Source: Heterostelium album PN500 (taxonomy: Eukaryota; Evosea; Eumycetozoa; Acytosteliales; Acytosteliaceae). From it: a stretch of 64,000 bases of DNA. Both the position numbers and the translations under genes were made by a program. The stretch is taken from contig NW_008805090.1 in assembly GCF_000004825.1 (NCBI RefSeq), positions 434,001 through 498,000 of the forward strand, read 5' to 3'. Shown in pieces: positions 12,623-24,421 of the stretch; within the stretch, counting starts at the first letter, position 1; each line of letters opens with the position of its first letter. A model generated the notes under the pieces. The model worked only from the letters and a program-made list of their open reading frames with translations, made no database searches and had not been told where the DNA came from.

Positions 12623-15600
12623 ATGAAAAGATTAAAAAGAACAAATAGTAAATATAGTGATGACGATGATGATTTCATTTCAGATGAAAAACATGATGAT
12701 AATGATGCCGATGACTTTGAAAGTCCTGATGAAGTAGAGACAAGAGTAAGATCTAATAGTAAATATAGCGATGATGATGACTACGAAGAAGAAGAAGAAG
12801 ATAGTGATAGTGATTTTAAACCAAAAAAGAAACATAAATCAGCTACATCTACAACCAATAATAATACTAGTACAAAGTCAAAAACAAAAGCAAAAACAAA
12901 AACAAAAGCAAAAGCAAAAGAAACAACAAACAACAAACCAGCAGTAACACCAAGAAAGAATAAATCAACAACGTCAACAGCAGCAACATCTAAACAACAA
13001 TCAAAAATAACAAATCATTTCATATTATCATCAAATAATAATATAAGTAATATAAATAATAATAATAACAATAAAAGTAATGATGGTGATAATAAACAGA
13101 ATGTTATTACAAGTAGTAGTAGTAATAATAATAATACAGTAATTATAAAAGATGAAAATAAACCGGTACATCCATTTTTCACTAGAGGCGAAGAGATTGT
13201 TAAAAAGAAGAAACAGAAGGAGGAGAATCAAAAGTTGTTGGAAGACAAGTTTCATAATAACGGTGGTCCAGTTGCAGAGATATTCAAATCGAAACAGGAG
13301 AAGGACCAAGAGTTTGTCGAGAAACTACAGGATGAACTCAGACAAGATATTATAAAGACATGTCAAGATCGTGCAAACATTTCAATTGGCAAAGTTATAC
13401 ATCCATTCTTTCAAATGACACCTTCAACATCGTCAACATCAACAACTATTAAAAGTAGTAATAGTAATAACAATAGCAATAATAGTAGTAGTATTAGTAA
13501 TAATAATAATAATAATATAGTTACAATAGTGGATTGTGATAAACTTTACAATTTAAATGATTTTCCAGATAAATCACAGTGTCATATTGGATATACAGAG
13601 TGTGAACAGTGGAAAGATGGCGAAGAACTGGAAAGAATGAAACTTTTGGCATCACAAGAGATATTGGATTCAATGTTGGTGTTTGATTTGAATACATTCA
13701 TCCCAAACTTCACAAGTATGCTTAAGGAAATCGATCAACAACTTGGATATAGTAGTTCTTCACAATTACAACAACAATCACAGAAATCACAACAATCACA
13801 AGAGGAATTAGTAGTACAAGTACAAACACAACAATCAATTATATTAGATGAAACTCCAACTACAATAACATCCTCATCAACAACATCACCATCAAATATA
13901 AATAGTAAACAAGAGATAATAATTGAAAAGTTGTATCAATTGTTGGTTCAAGGTATTGAAAGTGGTGGTGTTGAAATGATATCCATTGCAACACTGTCCA
14001 ATATGTTCAATCAATTTAGAGGATCTGTTTCTCAGAACACTACTTCCACTAAGAATAGCAACAACAATAGTTTGTGGTCTGACAAATACTTTTCGAACAA
14101 GTTCAACGAGATATTCCAAGTGGTTACAAAGAGTAATAATACGTACACTGCGATGGACTTTGCAGAATGGATGGGTTGTTGGCGTGATAAGGATAAAGAG
14201 AGATATCAGGTCACCGATAGTAGTGCCACCAAGAAGCGAAAGTCAAAGAAGAACAGCGAAGAGTTGAACTCTACCATTGTTATGGTCGGGCCGGTTGGAT
14301 GTGGAAAGACAGCGTTGATCTACTCGTGGTGTAAGCAATACAACTACCAAATTCTAGAGGTGAATCCATCGATGAGAAGAAATGGAAAAGCCATCATGGA
14401 TCTACTAGGTGAAGCAACACAATCAAAGAGTCTTTGTAATTTTAATAGTAATAATAACAATAGTAACAATAGTAGTATTAATAATAATAGTAATAATACT
14501 AGTAATAGTAATACACTTACAACACCAAAGAAGTCAACAACAAACAAGAGAAATAATAGTGGAGGAGCTTTACAACAAACGAGTAACAACGATCTTAAAC
14601 TACCATCGATGAGTGCAACATTGGTTTTATTCGAGGAAGTGGATATCTTGTTTGAAGACGATAGAGGATTTAGCAATTCTCTAACAACTCTGATATCCAC
14701 TTCAAAGATTCCAATTATTATTACTTGTAATGGTAAGTTACTAACGACAACCTATAGAATCTAAATTTAGATAGCTATCTATTTTGTTCTAACTATTTCT
14801 TGACAAACAAAGAGAGTACACCTTTAATAGAAAGAATTATAGAGAGTAACGATTTAGATGCATACTATTTCGAGAGATATGAAGAATTGGAAATCCTATT
14901 GTTGCTGTATTTCATTTTGATGATGGAGGGCAAAGTAGAAACATTTTTAAATGAAGAGCAGTTCAATTCACTTTTACAATTTATTCGGATTCATAATAAT
15001 GATATAAGAGGTTGTATCAATGACTTGGAGTTTATATGTTTAGGTAAATTGATGACGACGACAACAGCAGCGGATGGTGTGTTTTGTGACTCTGGTAATC
15101 TAAACTTTTATCAATTGGGAGGTGTTTCTGGTAATAATTTGGCAACGATTGTCACTGGAGTATCGACATCTAACCAACCGGTCGATCAATCAACACTCAC
15201 TCAAATAGCAGATGGATTACAATTGGATGTATATTTTAGTAATTATCTAGATGCTTTTAGAGTTGGTAAAGGAGCAAGTGGAAATGGAAATGAAAGTGGC
15301 AGTGGAAATACTGTCGACAACCAAATTAACCCACAAATGACATTGGAAAATCTTTGGAAGCTTTCCAATGATATTTCATTTTGTGATATAATTTCAAATG
15401 AACCTGAAATTCAATCAAGATACTTAATTGTAAGTTAGAAACAACAATTCAATTTGATAATATAATATTAAACAACTATTTATTTAAAAACAAACAAAAC
15501 AAGGGATCTGATGGAGAATTTAATAGTGAACTATATGAATTCGATGAAAATACATCGAATCTTATACAAACACCGGAACTCATTAATCATTTAACAAAAT

Positions 15601-15989
15601 CAACAAATTCAATACAATATAATAATCGATCAAAGACAATCACCTCATTGATATCTCATCTAGGTATATCGACGTATCGATCTTCGACTATCAGCAGTTT
15701 AAAGTCAACACCAACACAACAATTGGAAGCACCGGCGATGATTGCCGATATCAATCGTGGCGATAGGTTAATTTACCAAAACATTATCTATCAGTACAGT
15801 CTGCTATCGTTCAGTAATATCTCCTACGGTAAAATGCTGTTGGAGTACCAACCATTCCTCCAGTGTATATGCAATTCCGAAAACCACCGAAAGTCAAACA
15901 ATCCAAAGCGAGGCAATCGATTCAGTCACTATCTAAACTATGATGAATATCAATCTAATATTGTCATGAATCATAGTATCAAAATTTAG
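12623..15989 (+). CDS. ATAD5/ELG1-like AAA+ clamp unloader, 1070 aa
   Basis: Exons 12623-14732, 14813-15429 and 15504-15989; introns GTAAGT..AAAG and GTAAGT..CAAG. The family forms an RFC-like complex that removes PCNA from DNA after replication. The first ~110 residues are acidic then Lys-rich. Residues 126-133 (QSKITNHF) fit the PCNA-interacting PIP box. A motif HPFF occurs twice, in KPVHPFFTRG and KVIHPFFQM. The AAA+ core shows Walker A GPVGCGKT at 556-563, then ILEVNPSMRRNGKAIMDLLGEATQ, and the Walker B-like LVLFEEVDILFEDDRGF, as in ATAD5 rather than RFC1. The region between them is broken by an Asn/Ser insert of about 60 residues. Exon 2 starts with NESTPLIERI, which matches the family at this point. 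A polar C-terminus ends in HSIKI. Confidence 0.85.
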
Positions 15990-16153
15990 AAAAATAATAT
16001 TTTAAATAAACAAACTTATTATTATTATATTATTTTATTATCGATCGATTATTAATATCGTAACACTATCTTATCCTTATATTATAATTATTTGGTCTAA
16101 ATCTATATTTATTTTGTTCGGAAAAACAACAACTACCACTACTATTTTTTTTT

Positions 16154-17955
16154 TTACAATAATTGTTGGAACATTTGATCTACTGTACCCTTGATTGGTG
16201 ATTGTGGTGAAAGGATTTGGTAGTGTTTGGAGAGTGGCTCTTCACGGTTGTCCTTGTTGTAGAGTGTAATTTTAGCGGTGTAGGCCTTGGTGACATCGAT
16301 ACCTTGGACATCTGAAACTTCCAAAACGATCTCTCTGGTGTTGGCATCCTTCTCGACGATGGTTGGTGCATCTGGATCGGCTGGATTCTCAAACTCACAG
16401 ACGACAACAGAGTTTTCTGGAACTGTAACGTTTTCGTGGCATGCAAGAATGATTGAAAACTCTGATTCCTCTTCGACATGAGCTTCCTTTGTTTTGAAAT
16501 ATTTAGATACTGATGGAATTGTATAAATTAAATTCTCTGAGCTAATAATCGCGATTAATAAACATGTAAGTAATCTTTTATATTATCATCACATTAATTA
16601 CTACTACCTACTTTTTAACTTCATTGAATTTCTCAATGGCTTCATCTTCGCGACCGACAATTAAATAACCACAACCTAATCTGTTGATTTCATTGAGTAG
16701 ATAGTTTCTTAATTTCAAACGCTCGCTCTCAGAGTTTTCAGTGTTGTTGTTAACCTTTGTTTCGAAAAGTGGAATGATTTCCTCTTGTCCTTTAATGTAT
16801 TTTTCATAGTAACCGTGGGCAAAGTAAATTGGTGCGGTAACTCTAAGGAATGAAATCTTTTGTTCACCTGGGAAGTGTGCCAAAGCTTCTTCTACTGTTT
16901 CATCAATCTTTTCGTCATTCTCTAAATTAATGTGATTATCATTATAATTAATATCTATCATTACCCTTTTGTTTTTCAAACTATTCTAAAAACATCTATC
17001 AATATTGATGTTGTGATTTGTCTTACTTTGAGCAACATAGAATTCAATTAAATCGATTAAGCATGATGCAACGAATTGAGTATTTCCTGATTTCTTTGCG
17101 TATTCAACTGACTTGTGAACGGCATCTAACCAATCACTCTTTGCATCGATCTTATTGTATAACTAAAGATATGTAAAGTAGATAGATATTATTAGTTTAT
17201 CACATTATAATATATATATATACTCTCCGAATCCTGATAATATCATACATTTGCAAGAATTGAATAATGATTTGAAAGTTGTTCTGCCTTAAGGTTGTAT
17301 TTTCTTGGAATTGACTTGGCCAATTCAATAGCTTCATTATATTTCTTATCGTCAGTCAAATCCTTCAAGATAACTTCATAGAGATTCAATGTCTCTTCTA
17401 ATTTCTGTCCTTGTGGATTTGGTCCATTACCATCAATCAAACTATTAAATTATTATAAAGTGAAGTATAAATAAATAAAGTTAATATGTTATAGTATAGT
17501 TAATAATATTAAAAAATAAATAAACAAACTTACATTTGAGCATATTTAACCATTTTCTTTGTATTTTGAGTGGCATTGGCCAAACGGAATACCATGAACA
17601 AGGTGTTTCCGTGATCGACGTTCTGAAGGGTGATCGATTTCGAAACGATTCCGTACATGATTTCAAAGATCTCGAGAGCTCTTGGTAGATCTTCCTCTTG
17701 GAGTGCCTCCTTACCGATCTTACGGTAGGCTTCAAACTCCATGACCAAACGCTCGTCGTCAGCCTGCGAAAGCTTCTTTGGCTTCTTCATTCTCGGTGCC
17801 AACGAGTCGTCGCCACCTGAAGATCCAAACAAAGAGCTCTGTGTGAATCCTTCCTCCTCGACATAGTCTTGGTATTGGTCGTAGATCGACATCAACAATG
17901 ATCCGACCACAAAGGAGATACCTCCATATGTCATAATCTTTGAGAATGAAACCAT
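16154..17955 (-). CDS. Membrane-anchored TPR-like protein of unknown function, 482 aa
   Basis: Five exons on the minus strand: 17955-17534, 17441-17249, 17162-17027, 16921-16612, 16541-16154, all in phase. Residues 8-26 (MTYGGISFVVGSLLMSIYD) form a likely single membrane helix or uncleaved signal anchor. From about residue 70 to 330 the chain consists of amphipathic helix pairs (YRKIGKEALQEEDLPRALEIFE, YNEAIELAKSIPRKYNLKAE, GREDEAIEKFNEVK) typical of tetratricopeptide-like solenoids. The last ~110 residues look like a beta-rich domain (EFSIILACHENVTVPENSVVV, ending QMFQQLL). A mitochondrial or ER membrane adaptor is possible. I do not recognise the family. Confidence 0.8.
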
Positions 17956-18475
17956 TTCTTTTCTTTCTTGTTGTTTTGATATAAATCAAATCTAAAATCT
18001 AATCTAATGTGAAAAAAAAACTAAACTAAACAAAGAAATTACTAATGTAAAAAAATGATGATCGAATAAATAGTCGTCAAAATAAAAAAAATTTTAAAAA
18101 ACTTAAAACTATTTTTTAACATTTTTTTTTCACCTGCAACACTTTTAATCAAGCATATGCAATTAACAAGTTCAAATGACCTAAGAGACATCAACAACAA
18201 CAACAATAATAATAATTCGACCAATTAAACATAAAAAGATTAAAATATATTCTACCCTCTACTCTTTCCCACTTTTAATGGATGACCAAAAAAAAAACAA
18301 TCAAATACTTTCATGTATTACAGTGGGTAATAGGTGCTTATTAAGACTATTAAGGTTATCTATATGCAAGACACACTATGCCACTATGCAATGGAGCTAA
18401 TACAAACTCGATTTTTAAAATTATTTTTAATAGCTAAAAATAAAAAATTAAATTGAAAAAAATTGAGTTTGTATT
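17956..18475. other. Intergenic region containing the left arm of a tRNA-derived inverted repeat
   Basis: A/T-rich flank of the TPR-like gene. Its last 100 bases hold the inverted copy (18380-18416) described with the tRNA. Otherwise nothing seen. Confidence 0.5.
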
Positions 18476-18494
18476 GGCTCCATTGCATAGTGGC
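18380..18494. repeat. Inverted repeat made from the 5' half of the tRNA gene
   Basis: Left arm 18380-18416 is the reverse complement of right arm 18458-18494, with two mismatches in 37 bases and a 41-base A/T-rich loop. The right arm covers 18 bases of 5' flank and the first 19 bases of the tRNA (acceptor strand and start of the D arm). So a truncated tRNA copy points the other way just upstream of the full gene. Confidence 0.9.
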
Positions 18495-18559
18495 AGTGCA
18501 TCTGTCTCGTAGGATGCTAAAGTTAACAGAAGGTGCGAGTTCGATTCTCGCTGGAGCCA
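18476..18559 (+). tRNA. tRNA-Thr (anticodon CGU) with a 13-base intron
   Basis: Acceptor stem GGCTCCA pairs with TGGAGCC (7 bp); discriminator base A. D stem GCAT/GTGC with loop AGTGGCA. Anticodon stem TCTGT pairs with ACAGA only if about 13 bases (GGATGCTAAAGTT) after anticodon loop CTCGTA are removed, the canonical place of nuclear tRNA introns (after position 37). T arm GCGAG-TTCGATT-CTCGC is perfect. The loop C-T-CGT-A gives anticodon CGU, so Thr(ACG). The stem and loop resemble eukaryotic tRNA-Thr(CGU). Confidence 0.88.
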
Positions 18560-19050
18560 TTATGTTTTGTGCCCCTGATGCGCGCATAATTAACAATGTT
18601 TTACATTGTCTTTTAAAATTACCGAACATCATTCTTGATCAAAAGAAATAAGTGTAATTCTTTCTTTTTATCAAATTTATTTATTAATAATATTTTAATG
18701 AATGATCAAATAGAACTAAAAAATTTTATATAAATTATTTATTTTGAAATTTTATTTTAAATTTTTAAAATAAAAATCTGTGTGATTTTACCCCACTTTT
18801 AATTAAAATTGTCAGCTGAAATTTCGTTTTAATTGTTTTTATTTTGAAATTAATTTAATAAAATATAATTGTTATTGTTGCATTGCAAAAAAAAAAGAAT
18901 TTTCTATTATTAAGATATATTTTTAATTTTCTATTTATTTTATTAATAACAAGAATAATAATAATACACATTGTATAAAGATTGTTAAATATTACATGTT
19001 AATTTTTTGATATAGAGAGTAAGAGTAATTTAATTAATGAAAAGAGAGAT
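18560..19050. other. Intergenic region after the tRNA
   Basis: A/T-rich DNA between the tRNA and the ATG at 19051. A T run just after the tRNA (18663-18668) may be the RNA polymerase III stop. No other structure seen. Confidence 0.5.
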
Positions 19051-21370
19051 ATGAGCAATGCTATAAAGAGAAATAATAAGAGTGAAAATCAAGATATAGA
19101 TGAATATGAAGAAGTAGTTGGAGATTATGTTAGCAGCAATAATAATAATAATAACAATAACAACAGTAATAGTCAACAAGATAATTTAAGTAGTAGTACA
19201 GGAAGTATAGGAACTACTTTGAAGGATCCACAACGATATATATTCAACGATGTCGAAGTGGATTCAAAGTCTGTTGATCTCAATGAAATTGTAAATAAGA
19301 CACCAAAGCTATCATTGTTACCATTGAAACTATCTTCGAGTAAACTTGACCTTGAACCAATAGATAATACATCCGAAGAAGATGATACAGATGATACAGA
19401 TGATAAAGAAGAAGTTGAAGGACTAATAGAAGATGAAAAAGAACAACAAAATAGTAGTTTAGATAATATTAATAAAATAGATAATCTTGTTGTTGAAAGT
19501 AAAAGTAAATATATTGACTCTAATGATGAGAGTGATAGTAACAACAACAGTAGTAGTAGTAGTAGTAGTAGTAATGGAGATGAATATGAAGAGGATGATG
19601 AAGAGGATGAACATGATGAACAGCATTTGGAGATAGCAGATACAACCATTCCAGTTTCACCAGCTTCAACTAATTCCTCAACAACAGAGGATGGTATTGA
19701 AGATACACACGATGATAGTAACAACAACACCACCGCCAACACACCTACTGAAAGAAATCCATTCACTCTCGAGAACAAACAGAGCAGAGAGATCTACACT
19801 TCAAAGATATTAGATAGACAAAAGAGTTTAGAGAATGTACCATCCTATTTCTCACCAAACAAACCACTTATCAACAAAAGTAAGTAACAACAAATATTGA
19901 ATGTTTTACACGCAGCAAACCACTAATACATCATCGAAAAATAGGACATAGTTTCATAAAGAAAATAGTTAATAGAGTTTTCATTACTTTAAAATCAGCG
20001 ACTTCCGAGGACTTGTTGACATCTCAGAAGAATCAGATATTGAAAGAGTTGTTTAGGAACGTTGCTTCGGAGTTGGATGACTCTGTGCTGGAGTATCTGC
20101 AGTGTGTCGAGAACAAACAGTCGTCGCCGATGCGTCCAAAGAACTTCACATCGTTCTCACCGCTGCATCTATCGGCGGACAACGTCTCGCTGCCCCCAAT
20201 GACACTACTCAATGAATACTCTGACTCACCGATACAAATAACGAAACTACCGCATCCACCGACAGCATTCGACAAGTCACAATACCACAGCTATCCGATA
20301 CTGGACGACAAGAGTACACCGACAATCTACTACTACCAACTGATTTCACAGTACTTTTACAACGTACCGAGTGAAGTCGATCGATTCCGTCCACTCTTAC
20401 ATTCACTCTGGAACAATCATTGGTTCTTTCTCATTTTTTCATCGTTATTCAATCAATGGGTATATATATTTATATGTTAAATCTTCATTTCCTTTCACTA
20501 TAGTGAATACTAACTATCTTTTCTGAAATATATATCTTAGATATTAGAATATAGATTATCATTGATACCACAAGTAAATGTATTTATAAAAGCTACGAAT
20601 CGGTTGTTTTGGCATGATATGGATAATAATACACAGCGATTCAAAGACGTATATTTGTTGTTAAAGAAGAAACTGTTGGATGGCAGTCTGTGGCGCGGAT
20701 TGAACGAAGCGACCAATCCCAACGACGAACCACTCATGCTTAGGAACCGACGTATATGGATCGATTTCTATCATATCATAACCGTGTTTTACTTCTACTA
20801 TGAGTTGGAGGTCGATCAACAATCGCTAGACGCATTCACCAATCGTGTACACATCGAATACCAAGATTATATCAACGAGAAGAAAGAAGCGGAAGCCGAC
20901 CAACAACTTACGGTGAACGATATCTTTGTACGTGGAATCATACGACAACTCTATCTAATTAAAACCGAAGAAGTTTTAATTAAATATATTGAATTATCTA
21001 TATTATTTAAAGGTAAATATATATAATAACAAAAATAATTAATACTATTTATTATTAATATTTTAATTTGTTTTGTTTTTGTTTAGATTGGAATTTAAAT
21101 GCAGTCACAAAAATTAAATTACAATCTTGTTTATATTCATTCTCAAAGCCAGGATCACCGTTTCACATGCCAAGAGGAGTAAGAGTTATCTCGAGGAAAT
21201 CACTGGATATTCTTTTCCCAGATGGAAAGATATCGCGATACACTGTCAATCTTTTCTTTAGACTATTACATCCCTACTACTCTGCAGGCTCTATCGTACA
21301 TTGGATCGTAGAGACCACCAAATCATATATACCAGCTTGTATTTTAAAACGTCTCAATATTACCAAATAG
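19051..21370 (+). CDS. Unrecognised 699-aa protein with acidic/Asn-rich N-terminus and a globular C-terminal half
   Basis: Four exons, 19051-19879, 19945-20459, 20541-21012 and 21087-21370, with GT..AG introns (GTAAGT, GTATAT, GTAAAT donors) and consistent phase. An upstream ATG (19037) runs into a stop, so 19051 is the start. Residues 1-270 are disordered: Asn run 31-39, then long Asp/Glu and Ser runs. The C-terminal ~400 residues are ordered and rich in aromatics: IYYYQLISQYFYNVPSEVDR, RPLLHSLWNNHWFF, KATNRLFWHDMD, RIWIDFYHIITVFYFYYELE, and a last basic part (PRGVRVISRKSLDILF, ACILKRLNITK). No catalytic motif or membrane span is clear. I cannot assign a family. Confidence 0.82.
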
Positions 21371-22335
21371 AATAGTACATAACATAACATATCCAATCCA
21401 ACAACAACGACAACAACGACAACAACAATAGTAATAACAAACTAGTAATAACGCCCGCCGCCAATACGAAAACTTATTTTTTTTTCATTTCAAAATCTTT
21501 GTAATTAATTTATTTAACATTATATAATTATATTATATTATATCTTTTTCTTTTCTGTATATACATAAATTAAAAAAACTAAAACTAAATCAAATCAAAT
21601 CAAATCAATCTATAATCCGATTATTATTATTTTTTTTTTAAAGATAATTTAATAAATATTTATTTCTTATTCTATTTTTTTAAACCTTAACAAAAAAAAA
21701 ATTAAAAAAATTTTTTAAATAAAATAATAATTTTGCAAATATTAATAAATCTTGTAAGTTCAAACAATTCGAATTACATTAATCGTAAGTCAAACAGACA
21801 GAGTCATACAAAAATGATATTGAACAAAGAAAAAGCGAATTTTAATGTACAGATATAAAATTACTAAAATAAGTGATAACAGATCTAAAAAAAACAAACT
21901 ATCATAGCATTTTCCACATTAGAGTACCACTGTTTTCAAAACAACATTAACACACTAAGATACTTTCTGCATACCACTACCTTCGTTGATAATGAAGATC
22001 TTGTTCTTTTTCACTATGAGTTGGTGTTGTTAAACACAAGTTCAACTTTATTTATTATTATTCTACCAACGCTATCAACTTTTAATATGATGTTGATATT
22101 GATTCAATGAAATAATAATAATCATAAATATATTATTATACATATTTTAATTTAAATTAAATTAAAATACATTAAAATCAACAACAGCAGCAGAATCAAA
22201 ATAATTATAAAAATAAGAATAATAAGATAATTATATAAACTAATTTAAACTATATTTATTTATTTAATATAATAATATTAAATTGATATTTATTATTTAA
22301 CATAGTTGAAGAGCAGAGCAGAACATTGAGTAGAG
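21371..22335. other. Intergenic region of about 960 bases
   Basis: A/T-rich with A and T runs (21622-21720). A less A/T-rich patch at 21960-22030 reads, on the minus strand, as a short coding-like tail after a possible ATAG acceptor (see findings). No complete gene can be built. Confidence 0.45.
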
Positions 22336-22674
22336 ATGTCGATCACATTTAAACACTTACAAAACAGTGACCTAAGAGCATATCAAAATGTATTTTCAAC
22401 ATTTTTGTTTCAAAGACTACCCAATGAACTAAGAGAATACAGTATATTTCTATCGGTTGCCGTCATATCTTTGGTCATTGTATTTTTCGTTTTCATGGGT
22501 TTAATTATATTTGCTGTAAGTTGTCAGTCAACACTTAAACCAATGATTGGTAAAAATATATAACTAACCTTATTGTTAATCTATATCGAAATACAGGGTA
22601 CAAGAGCAGCTCCACAAAGATCATCATCAGCAAAGAAAAATAAATCAAAAGTAACAAAGAAGAAATCATCATAA
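22336..22674 (+). CDS. Small single-pass membrane protein, 85 aa
   Basis: Two exons, 22336-22515 and 22597-22674, with a GTAAGT..ACAG intron. The N-terminal half is polar (SITFKHLQNSDLRAYQNVFS). Residues about 36-60 (YSIFLSVAVISLVIVFFVFM) form one strong membrane helix. After the intron the tail is short and very basic (SAKKNKSKVTKKKSS). This is the layout of a tail-anchored or ER-type small membrane protein with a cytosolic Lys-rich end. Family not recognised. A GTAACA inside exon 2 could in theory join it to the next exon at 22906 (same phase), but the natural stop at 22672 favours a separate gene. Confidence 0.72.
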
Positions 22675-22905
22675 ATCATTACATTTCATAATAAAACAAA
22701 CAGCTTTATATTATTATCATATGATATTGATATTGATATTGATACAAACAATAGATCCTCCATCCATTTCAATTATTTAACATATTAACAACAAAATCAT
22801 TTAAAACATATGCTTTCAATTATCTTATTTTTTTATTATTGTTATTATTTGTTATCTAACAACATTGTTTGTTTAATAATATTATAATTTTTAACAAAAA
22901 TTTAG

Positions 22906-23846
22906 AAACTAGGTAATTGGAATGAAAGATCAGTTCGTTTGAGAACCAAAGTAGATGATCAATTCGGATTGTCATCTCCATTCGATTCAGAGCATATATC
23001 GTCGAGAAATGGAAGTATAGATGTTTATAGAAGTAGGAAAGCTGGTCAGTCAGCACTGCCCGTACTCTCTTTGAATTCACATGCATCAATACCATCACCC
23101 ACCATTACAAAACAATCGAATTACTCTGAAAAACTGGAAAGAAAAGCAAATCATGAGAAGAATGCATCTCGACGCAAGAGTATAGAGCCAAAATACTCTT
23201 ACATTGAATTCGACGAAGACAGTTGCTACGACACTGAATATACTTCATCGTCAATGTCGAGTGAAGAAGAGATTCAACAACATCATCAACATCAACCCAA
23301 AAACCTTTTAAGAACAAACAGCGGCAGAAGAATACAACTCGATCAAGACACTATGATGAGCAATAGGGAAAAGAAAACTGTGATGGAGAGTGACGATGAC
23401 TACGACTACGACAATGGAGGCTATTTAGATGAAGAGGACGAGGATTCCGAAGAGTTTGTAGATTCCGAGGAGGAATCTGAAGATGAATACGAAGAGGTAT
23501 ATGTAAAAGTCGACAACGTCGGAAAGAAAAGAGGAAGAGGCAGACCTCCAAGAAAATCATTACAGAAATCAATGAGCAGCAGCAGCAGTGAGAGCGAAGA
23601 AGACGAACAACAGGAGGACAATGGAATGAAAAAGGCTGGATTAATTGACTATAAAGACCTACCCAAACCAGGGACATCAAGAAAGAAAACCTCACCGGAA
23701 CGTTTCGCAGATTTGGTGTTTGAAGATAGTGGACCAGGTTCGTATAAAATAAAAATTGTTAAAAAAATTAAAAACAATTATCTTCAAGTTAATATCTATT
23801 ATGACTAATTAAATTTGAAACAACAATAGGTCATCCTGTACAATAA
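22906..23846 (+). CDS. AT-hook, acidic nuclear-type protein; first exon not found
   Basis: A frame opens at an acceptor (AATTTAG before 22906) and reads KLGNWNERSVRLRTKVDDQF. It continues to 23737, where a GTTCGT donor and a CAATAG acceptor at 23829 give the last codons GHPVQ and TAA at 23844-23846. No in-frame ATG lies near the start, so a 5' exon is missing; I could not place it with confidence. The protein is Ser/Glu-rich with a strong acidic block (DYDNGGYLDEEDEDSEEF), followed by an AT-hook (KKRGRGRPPRK, about residue 207 of the visible part) and a Ser/Glu block. AT-hooks bind the minor groove of A/T DNA, so a chromatin-linked role is likely. The exact family is unknown. Confidence 0.65.
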
Positions 23847-24421
23847 ATGGTCTGAGGGTCTGTTTTTTTTTCAAAAAAAAAAAAATAATAATATGTAAAT
23901 TAAAATTAATTTAAATAAAATAAAAAAAAAAAGATAAAAAAATTAAAAACAACCATCAGCTCCACATCATAAACCACACAGTTTTTGATCATTTTACAAA
24001 AAATCAGTGATTTTATCATCTTGCACGGAGACGAAACAATTCTCAACGATATTGTTTTTTTAGATATTTAAGTCTCTTCTAAAAAATAAAAAACAATGAG
24101 TGTTTTCAGTTAAAATGTACCAAAATTGAGAAAAAAAAATAAAACTCAAACAAAAAAACCAATAATCTTTGCAAAGTTCTTCTGACACAAGGATTTTCGA
24201 GTACCACCTTCCACACTACAACAAAGTTGTTTTAGTAGTCACTATTGTTTTATTTGTTTTATTTCATTACTTAAGTAAATCAATAAACATAACATATAAG
24301 AATATACAATAATTACATCAGATATATATACCCATACACATATAGTAATAAATTAACGAAATCAAAAAAGAAAAGAAAAAGACTAAGTTCATTAATTTGT
24401 TTCGAATAAAAATAAAAAAAT
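23847..24421. other. Intergenic region upstream of the P2X gene
   Basis: A/T-rich with A runs at 23873-23885 and 23924-23945. No feature besides promoter-like composition. Confidence 0.5.

Noticed and set aside
18463-18651. 62-codon frame overlapping the tRNA
   Set aside because: It runs through the tRNA gene itself and has no protein features.
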